NCBI GenBank assembly: GCA_900755065.1
Contig: CAAEFC010000028.1
Span: 1-24,691 of the forward strand
From: Bacilli bacterium
Lineage (GTDB): Bacteria > Bacillota_I > Bacilli_A > RFN20 > CAG-449
Direction of reading: 5' to 3'
DNA length: 24,691 nt
In this document: positions 15,707 to 22,200 of the stretch, one piece after another
How positions within the stretch are numbered: position 1 is the stretch's first letter
Layout: each line of letters starts with the position of its first letter
The notes under the pieces: generated by a model
The model's input: the letters and a program-made list of their open reading frames with translations, nothing else
Databases searched by the model: none
Told to the model about the DNA's origin: nothing
Position numbers and translations under genes: made by a program

Positions 15707-15985
15707 TCAGTTGTCGTCTTTCGATAGTTTCAGCCGTTTCAGCAGGTGAAGAAACTTTTCTTCCACGAGGGCTTCGTCCGGTCCGTCGATCTGAATGGTG
15801 AATTCGTCCTGATCGCGAATGACCAGAGACATCATATTCATGATGGATTTTAAATCGGCGGTGTTCCCGTTGCAGGTTAAGAGCAGATTGCACTTGACGG
15901 CGCGATTGGCTTCGGCGACTAATTCAGCGGAAATACGACTGGTCAGTCCGACTTTGTTGTTCACTTTTCCTGATAGAATTTTCAT
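15707..15985 (-). CDS. HPr-family protein lacking the phospho-histidine (Crh-like)
   Basis: A cytoplasmic protein of 92 residues that aligns over its whole length with HPr. In HPr the loop GLHARPA carries His15, phosphorylated by Enzyme I. Here the same place reads VGLTSRISA, with Thr15 in place of His and Ile18 in place of Pro, while Arg17 is kept. The regulatory region LKSIMNMMSL is intact, with Ser47 at the place of the HPr-kinase target Ser46. Loss of the His with retention of the Ser is the pattern of Crh of Bacillus, which serves as CcpA co-repressor and not in sugar uptake. The start ATG 15985 follows GGGAGGG. Call by analogy to Crh; it may be an independent loss. Confidence 0.85.
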   Translation of the reverse strand: MKILSGKVNNKVGLTSRISAELVAEANRAVKCNLLLTCNGNTADLKSIMNMMSLVIRDQDEFTIQIDGPDEALVEEKFLHLLKRLKLSKDDN

Positions 15986-16008
15986 GGTAAATCCCTCCCG
16001 TCTATTTT

Positions 16009-16037
16009 ATTTTACTGAAATCAAAACTAGAAATCAA
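16009..16037 (-). promoter_or_regulatory. Promoter of the HPr-like gene
   Basis: On the minus strand TTGATT (16037-16032) and TAAAAT (16014-16009) are 17 bases apart and lie 24 bases before the start codon. Confidence 0.55.
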
Positions 16038-16043
16038 TATGAT
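16015..16043 (+). promoter_or_regulatory. Candidate divergent promoter facing the small ORF
   Basis: CTGAAA (16015-16020) and TATGAT (16038-16043) are 17 bases apart on the plus strand and overlap the promoter of the HPr-like gene, so the two transcripts could compete. Confidence 0.35.
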
Positions 16044-16133
16044 ATTTTTTTGCGTTCCTCTGCGCGGAGAAAGAACGTTTTTTCTTTCGTGAAACCGGAA
16101 AAAGATGAAGAAAAGCAAAACAGGAGGGACAGC

Positions 16134-16232
16134 GTGCAGGCAAAGAACGCGGATTTCGATTGGTTTTTTGACCTTCTCGGATCGGACGAATGGAAGAAAC
16201 CGGAAGCATTTATTCGCTATTTATCACCTTAA
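16134..16232 (+). CDS. Possible 32-residue small protein
   Basis: A GTG at 16134 has a near-perfect AGGAGGG ribosome binding site six bases upstream. It opens a frame of 32 residues containing FDWFFDLLGSDEW and FIRYLSP, then TAA. The composition (aromatic, amphipathic, acidic first half) looks like a real peptide. The spacing of Trp-Phe, Gly and the closing Phe-Tyr recalls the YqzL type of tiny Bacillus proteins, but the match is weak and I do not claim it. A candidate plus-strand promoter lies about 90 bases upstream. No function can be assigned. Confidence 0.5.
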   Translation: MQAKNADFDWFFDLLGSDEWKKPEAFIRYLSP

Positions 16233-16236
16233 ACGA

Positions 16237-16265
16237 TTTACAAGTTCGTCGATTTACGCTAAATT
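16237..16265 (+). promoter_or_regulatory. Candidate promoter of the two-component genes
   Basis: TTTACA (16237-16242) and TAAATT (16260-16265) are 17 bases apart. An 8-bp direct repeat CGATTTAC at 16234-16241 and 16250-16257 overlaps the -35 and the spacer, and may be a regulator site. Confidence 0.4.
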
Positions 16266-16318
16266 GAAAAAAGACTGAACCTCGTATCGGAGTGTTTTCG
16301 GTGGAAGTGAGAGAAAAG

Positions 16319-18373
16319 ATGAACAACGTAGTCTATGCCCTATTACCATTTCTGCTTTTCGGCGCGATTTTGGGCTTGCTTCTGAATGAGCGCTTTTCCG
16401 AAAAGAAAACGCGTGTGATTTACGGCGCGGTTTTTTTCTTCGTCTTCGTCTTTCATCTCGCTTTCGGACTGGCGTCTTTCGACAACGCGTTCCTTTTATC
16501 GCTGATGCCGTTGACCGCGTATCTTCCGATGATCGTTTTGTTTTACGCGCTGTCGAAACGAAACTTTGCCTGCAATACCTTTGTCGTTCTTCTTGGGATC
16601 ATCGCTTCCCTGATCGTCCTGCTTTTCAAAAAAACGGGGACGATCGCTTTCGTTCAGGCATTCGGAAGTCTGGGAATTCTGTCCGATATTCTGTTATTCG
16701 CGCTTTGTCTTCTGGTCTGCGTCCTTTTGGGGTGGATCGTCTACCGGTATCCGGGAAAATTCTTCCGCGATGAAGAAATCACCGATAAACGAATCGCTTA
16801 TATCGACGTTCTCCTCTTTTTCCTGATCGGTCTTTCGCTGTATCTGATGAATACGACGTACGATCCGGGCGCTTCCGTTTTGCTGTTTCTTTCCGCGCTG
16901 TCGGTCTTTCTGGTCATCGTCGATTACCTGAATATGAAACGGAAAGGTCGGATTCTGCAAAGAGAGTATGCCGAGATCGAGCGGCAGATCAAGGCAGAGA
17001 GGGACGAGTATCGGCAAATCGAACGGGGAATCGAACTCGGAAAACGTTACCGCCACGATATGCGTCATCATTTCGCCGTCATCAAAGGGCTGATTCGTCA
17101 GGGAAACGCTTCTCAGGCGGAACGCTACATCGAAACGCTCAACGACGATCTGTCCGATCTGGAACAGCAGGTCTACTGCGGCAACGCCGTCATCAACGCG
17201 GTCCTTTCTTCGCTTTTGGGCAAAGCCCGACAATCCGGAATCGATGTCCGGACGGAAATCCGCATTTCCGACGCGATCGCTTTCGACCACGCGGATCTCT
17301 GCGTCGTTTTGTCCAATGCGATCGAGAATGCGATCAACGCCTCCCTGTTGACCGAAGAAGAGAATCGCCGCATCGCCATCGCCGTCGATGGCCTCGATCC
17401 GAACAAATTTACCTTATCCGTCCGAAACGGCGTAAAAGAGAAGATACCCCTGAACGAAGACGGGCTTCCGTCAGGAAAACGGAGTGAAAATCACGGCTAC
17501 GGCCTCGCCAGCATCCGTCATATCGTCGAAAAATACCGGGGTCTGCTGCACTGTACTTCGTCGGAAGAGACATTTGAACTGAAAGTCGTGCTTTTTTCTC
17601 GGATCAACGCGAAGAAAAAAAGCAAGTCGCGGCATTTGAAAGTGCGCTCCGTCGCGACGGTTCCGCTTCTTTTCGGCTGCGGGTTGTTGCTGATCAACCT
17701 GATGCCCGAAACGCTGGATACCCTGAATGAGGTTCCGGTGATCGGAAAAGCCACGCAGGTTCTCGATTTCCGTTCGTACGGATTCGGCTGGGGAGACAAT
17801 CGGATTCAGGTGGAATATCCGAAAACCGACGGAGAAGACGTCAATCGGTCGATCGAAGAATACGTCCGGGAATGCGAAGCGAAATATCGGGATTATCTGA
17901 AAACGAAATACAACGGATATGTTTCCCTCGATATCCGGTCCGAAGTCGTAACCGACGACGAATGCATGCTGATCCTTTCTGTTTCCTGTACGATCAACGC
18001 GGGAAGTTCGTTCGACGATTCAAGGCATTTCGTCATCGACAAGGCATCGGGAAAGGTGGTTTTTCTTTCCGACTTATTCGCGGAAGAAAGCGACTATAAG
18101 ACGCATCTGAACGAGGAAATCGCGCGACAGATCGAATACCGCGTCGGAAGCGGAGACTTTTATTTCGGCTACGGCATATGGGAAGACGAACCGGTATCTT
18201 TCGACTTAGACGATCTCGACTTCTATCTCGACGGGGACTATCGTCTGACTGTCGTTTTCGACGAAGGGCGGATCGCGCCGAACAGCATGGGAAAACCGAC
18301 GTTCGTCATTCCGTCCGTCGTGACGAATCCGATCGCGGCCGAGAATAGTCTTCTGAAAGGAGGAAACCGATGA
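16319..18373 (+). CDS. GHKL sensor histidine kinase with C-terminal extracellular RsiV-like domain
   Basis: A protein of 684 residues. About seven N-terminal membrane helices (to residue 205) resemble AgrC-type kinases. A coiled helix leads to RYRHDMRHHF with the likely phospho-acceptor at His246 or His250; N-box Asn333 and Asn337 lie in LSNAIENAIN, and HGYGLASI at 392-399 is the G box. Unlike AgrC, the chain goes on: a basic segment, an eighth helix (about 445-463), then EVPVIGKATQVLDFRSY and roughly 200 residues ending YLDGDYRLTVVFDEGR, IAPNSMGKPTFVIP (652-665). This is the stalk and DUF3298 region of RsiV and PdaC, placed outside by helix parity. ATG 16319 is preferred; GTG 16301 or 16292 are alternatives. 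It overlaps the regulator gene as ATGA. Confidence 0.87.
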   Translation: MNNVVYALLPFLLFGAILGLLLNERFSEKKTRVIYGAVFFFVFVFHLAFGLASFDNAFLLSLMPLTAYLPMIVLFYALSKRNFACNTFVVLLGIIASLIVLLFKKTGTIAFVQAFGSLGILSDILLFALCLLVCVLLGWIVYRYPGKFFRDEEITDKRIAYIDVLLFFLIGLSLYLMNTTYDPGASVLLFLSALSVFLVIVDYLNMKRKGRILQREYAEIERQIKAERDEYRQIERGIELGKRYRHDMRHHFAVIKGLIRQGNASQAERYIETLNDDLSDLEQQVYCGNAVINAVLSSLLGKARQSGIDVRTEIRISDAIAFDHADLCVVLSNAIENAINASLLTEEENRRIAIAVDGLDPNKFTLSVRNGVKEKIPLNEDGLPSGKRSENHGYGLASIRHIVEKYRGLLHCTSSEETFELKVVLFSRINAKKKSKSRHLKVRSVATVPLLFGCGLLLINLMPETLDTLNEVPVIGKATQVLDFRSYGFGWGDNRIQVEYPKTDGEDVNRSIEEYVRECEAKYRDYLKTKYNGYVSLDIRSEVVTDDECMLILSVSCTINAGSSFDDSRHFVIDKASGKVVFLSDLFAEESDYKTHLNEEIARQIEYRVGSGDFYFGYGIWEDEPVSFDLDDLDFYLDGDYRLTVVFDEGRIAPNSMGKPTFVIPSVVTNPIAAENSLLKGGNR

Positions 18374-19086
18374 TCCGAATCGCGATACTCGACGATCAGC
18401 CGGAAGAAATGAAAATCATCCGGGATTACGTCGAAAAAGAGGAAGACCTGAAAAACCGACCGTTTGAATGCAAAACGTTTCACGATCCGTTTGATCTTCT
18501 CGAATACACCGAAAAGGAAGGGGATTTCGATTTCTATCTGCTGGACGTTCTTCTGCCGCATCTCAACGGAATCGAAGTGGCGAAACAGTTGAGAAAACGA
18601 TCGGAAAACGGCGAAATCGTCTTTCTGACGAACTCTCGGGAATATGCGGTGGACGCTTTCGGCGTCCGAGCCTCCGGGTATCTGGTCAAGCCGGTGTCCC
18701 AGAGCGATTTCTCCGGACTTTTCCGTCGCCTCGTTGAAAAAGTTTTGTCCTCCGGTAAAGAGCCGATCCTGATCCGGATCAAAGGCGGCGTCCGGAAGGT
18801 CCGTCCCGACGAAATCGTCATGGTGGAGAGTTTCAACCACCATCGGGAAATCCGCTTGTCCGACGGCAGGAAGATTCTGACTTCGACGACTTTGGTGATG
18901 CTGAAAGAGATGCTGAAAAAGTACCGGGAGTTCTATTCGCCGCATCGGGCGTACATCGTCAATCTGGATTACGTAACCGGTCTATCAGGCGGAGAACTGT
19001 ACCTGACGGATTTCTCTGTCCCGATCGCCAAGAACATCTACCGGGAATTCAAAGAGTATTTCATGGAATACAGTTTCGGAAAGTGA
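18370..19086 (+). CDS. LytTR-family response regulator
   Basis: A protein of 238 residues. The receiver domain (1-120) has the acidic pair Asp8-Asp9, the phospho-acceptor Asp59 in LLDVLLPHLNG, the Thr of FLTNS and the Lys of YLVKPV. The second half (about 135-238) is a LytTR DNA-binding domain: LIRIKGGVRKVRPDEIVMVE, the DGRKILTSTTLVMLKEML helix and FYSPHRAYIVNLDYV, as in AgrA, LytR and VirR. It would be phosphorylated by the kinase encoded directly upstream, with which it shares an ATGA overlap and a strong AAAGGAGG site. An intrinsic terminator starts at its stop codon. The large surface-protein gene 180 bases downstream is the obvious candidate target, by position only. Confidence 0.94.
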   Translation: MIRIAILDDQPEEMKIIRDYVEKEEDLKNRPFECKTFHDPFDLLEYTEKEGDFDFYLLDVLLPHLNGIEVAKQLRKRSENGEIVFLTNSREYAVDAFGVRASGYLVKPVSQSDFSGLFRRLVEKVLSSGKEPILIRIKGGVRKVRPDEIVMVESFNHHREIRLSDGRKILTSTTLVMLKEMLKKYREFYSPHRAYIVNLDYVTGLSGGELYLTDFSVPIAKNIYREFKEYFMEYSFGK

Positions 19087-19111
19087 CGGATTTGCCGTCG
19101 CTTTTTCTTTT
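19083..19111 (+). terminator. Intrinsic terminator after the response regulator
   Basis: GTGACGG and CCGTCGC (19083-19089 and 19095-19101) pair over seven positions with one T-G wobble around a five-base loop, followed by TTTTTCTTTT. The TGA stop codon lies in the left arm. Confidence 0.75.
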
Positions 19112-19135
19112 CACGCCAAAAAAAGACCGATTCAC

Positions 19136-19177
19136 GCAGTTTCAGACAGAGAAAGAACGTTGATTTGATAAAATCAA
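19136..19177 (+). promoter_or_regulatory. Candidate promoter and regulator sites before the surface-protein gene
   Basis: An extended -10, TGATAAAAT (19166-19174), lies within a perfect dyad TTGATTT-GATA-AAATCAA (19160-19177). No good -35 is present, as expected if an activator is required. AACGTTGAT at 19156-19164 matches the general LytTR-site pattern, and a weaker GCAGTTTCA lies 20 bases upstream at 19136-19144; LytTR sites are usually about 21 bases apart. The rest of the 181-base gap holds further AAAGTT-like words in AT-rich sequence. Confidence 0.35.
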
Positions 19178-19267
19178 TCCGAAAGTTTTTCGAACGAAGT
19201 TTTTTTGATTGAAAAAGTTCAAACGGCGTTTTTGAAGGCGCGATTCGGTAAACGGAGGAAAAGAGCG

Positions 19268-22200
19268 ATGAAAAAAGGAAGAGTTTTTGGAGGGATCATA
19301 GCCGGTTTTTTGTTTTCGGCGGCGGTGATGTTCGGGTTCGTTCTCACCCGTCCCGTTGAAGTCAGAGCCGAGACGAATACAGACGGTTACTGGACTTCCG
19401 GTCAGACGAACAATCTGATTCCCGTCTTGAACAGCAACAGCAATATCTCCGGTCTGGGCTTTACCTTTTCCCACAATCATTCCTATACGGTTTATCAAAC
19501 GGACGGACACGGATACGGTATCCGACCGAATAATACCTACGACGATATCGGAGACGGATCGGATTATTCCGGCGGAATGTACTATACGATTCAGTTGTCC
19601 GATGCCGATCGGGTGAAAGCCGACCTGAATCAACTGACGCTTTCGGCTTCGTCCTGGTATTATATCGCCAGCGTCAGCCAGACGACGTATCTTTCTTTGA
19701 ACGTTTCGTTTTATAATTCGGGAAACAGCCTGATACAGGCGGAAATTTCGGAAACGTACAGAAGAACGCAGACTTCGTCGGGAACGAAGCAACTGACCTT
19801 GGAAAATATCTCCGTTCCGTCCGGTACGTCGCGGATTCAGATGCGGTGGTCGGCGGTGACAAACGGCGCGCAGAGACCCTGGGTCGCGGATATGCAGTGC
19901 TATCTGTACGACACTACTTCTCCGTCTTATTCCGGATTGTCGGTGGATGCTTCGGCGGTGACCGATGCAACCGCGCCGATCGCCGTTTCCGGCGATTCAT
20001 TGACCTATTACGTCGAATTCGACGAAAAAGTCAGTCTGGTTTCCTCCGGAACGGCGACGCTGTCGGTGGAAGGAAGAACGCTTGCTTCTTCGACCAACGG
20101 AACCTTAGTGACGGAGGCGGGGAAAAGCAAGGTCGGCTATGCTTTCACCTTGTCGGAAGGAACTTCCAGCGGAACGCTGGTCTTTTCCGTTTCGGGTTTG
20201 TCGGTGATCGACGAGGCGCAAAATCCGCTTACGTACAGCGCCACGCCGTCCGCCAAGACGGCGGTTCAATACTATAAGACGATGAACGTCGAAGGCAGTC
20301 TGAGCAATCTGACGATGACGGGAAATCCGACGGCCGTCTACGGTACCGATTATTCGGCTGTCCTGACTGCGGCGGAGGGTTATTCGCTTCCGTCGGCGAT
20401 TTCCGTCAAGGTCGATCGGACGGAACTTTCGACGAGTCAATACACGTACCGATCCGACAACGGAGCGATCGTCATCAAAGGAACGGCGATCAAAGGCGAT
20501 ATCGTCATCACCGCCGCAGGAACAGCGAATTCGTATACGGTTACACTGGATATGCAGGGAGGAAGCGGCGGAACGCCGTCGGTCGTCGCGACTTACGATT
20601 CAACGATGCCTTCGATCGTCAAACCGGCGCGGACGGGCTATACTTTCAGCGGTTATTTCACGTTGCCGGACGGAAACGGAACGGCTTACTACGATTCGGA
20701 TCTGACAGCCTTGAAACCTTACGATTTCGCCTCCGATACGACTTTATATGCGTTCTGGACGGCCAACACCTACACCGTAATCTATGATTCCAACAAACCG
20801 GTTTCGGCAAGCGGAATGGTCGAGGGGACGATGCAAAGTACGCTGCATACGTACGATTCGGGAAGTACCCTGAGAGAAAACGGATATCGTCTGGACGGCT
20901 GGACGTTTCAGGGCTGGTCGACGGAAAAGAACGGCCGGGTCGAATACGCCGACGGCGCGGAAGTCTTTACATTGAGCGAAAACGAGGGTTCTTCGGTTAC
21001 CCTTTACGCCGTATGGAAAGCCAATACATATACCGTAACATATGATTCCAATAAGCCGTCCTCCGCCAGCGGGACGATCGAAGGAGCCATGCAAAGTAGC
21101 CTGCACACCTATGATACGGGAAGTCTTTTGCAGGAAAACGAATACCGTCTGGACGGCTGGACGTTTCAAGGTTGGTCGACAAAAAAAGAAGGTCAAGCCG
21201 AATATCCGGACAAAGCCGAAGTTCGGACTTTAAGCAAAGAAGAGGGTTCTTCGGTAACGCTTTTTGCCGTATGGAAAGCCAATACGTATACCGTAACGTA
21301 TGATTCCAACAAGCCGGTTTCGGCAAGCGGGACGATTGAAGGAACGATGCAGAATACGACGCATACGTACGATTCGGGCAGTACTCTGAGAGAAAACGGA
21401 TATCGTCTGGACGGCTGGACGTTTCAGGGCTGGTCGACGGAAAAGAACGGCCAGGTCGAATACGCCGACGGAGAAGAAATTTTTACATTAAGCAAAGAGG
21501 AAGGCTCTTTAATTACTCTCTATGCTGTATGGCAAGCCAATACATATAATGTAACTTATGATTCTAACAAGCCGGTTTTGGCAAGCGGGACGATCGAAGG
21601 AACGATGCCGGACACGGTGCATATCTATGATACGGGAAGTCTTTTGAAAGAAAACGGATATCGTCTGGAAGGTTGGACGTTTCAGGGGTGGTCAACGGAA
21701 AAGAACGGTCAGGTCGAATACGCCGACGGCGCGGAAGTCTTTACATTGAGTGAACACGAGGGCTCTTCGGTTACCCTTTACGCCGTATGGAAAGCCAATA
21801 CGTACACGGTGACTTTGAATTCGATGGGCGGAACTGCGTACGGTTCGGTTTATGCCGTATTCGATTCATCGATGCCGGCGATCACTTTGCCGAATAAGCA
21901 GGGATATTTATTTCAAGGTTACTATTCCGAAAAAGGAGGACAGGGACTTTCGTATTACGATGCCGAAGGGAACAGCCTGACGACTTACGCGGTTTCGGGA
22001 GATATCATGCTGTACGCGTGGTGGGAACCGGTTACGTATACGATTCAGTTCTACAACGGAAGCGAATATGTGTACGAAATGAACGACGTAACGTTCGGAA
22101 ATTTGTATCTTCCGTCTTCGGAAACGATCGGAATGACCAGACAAAACTACAACTTCGTCGGTTGGAATCTTTACGCCGAACAAAATTGGAGCATGTATTC

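Noticed and set aside
16066..16088. Stem-loop GAAAGAA / TTCTTTC before the small ORF, considered as a terminator or riboswitch
   Set aside because: No T run follows on either strand, the stem is weak, and there is no conserved riboswitch core.
18238..18945. A 235-codon open frame opposite the kinase end and response regulator
   Set aside because: Both plus-strand genes have clear domains and the minus frame has none.
19846..20277. A plus-strand open frame of 143 codons within the surface protein
   Set aside because: Out of frame with the long signal-peptide-bearing gene, Arg-rich and low complexity; a shadow.
20765..21796. Regular repeats considered as a CRISPR array or satellite
   Set aside because: The repeats are 258 bases long, adjoining and coding in frame for B-repeat domains; there are no short repeats with unique spacers.
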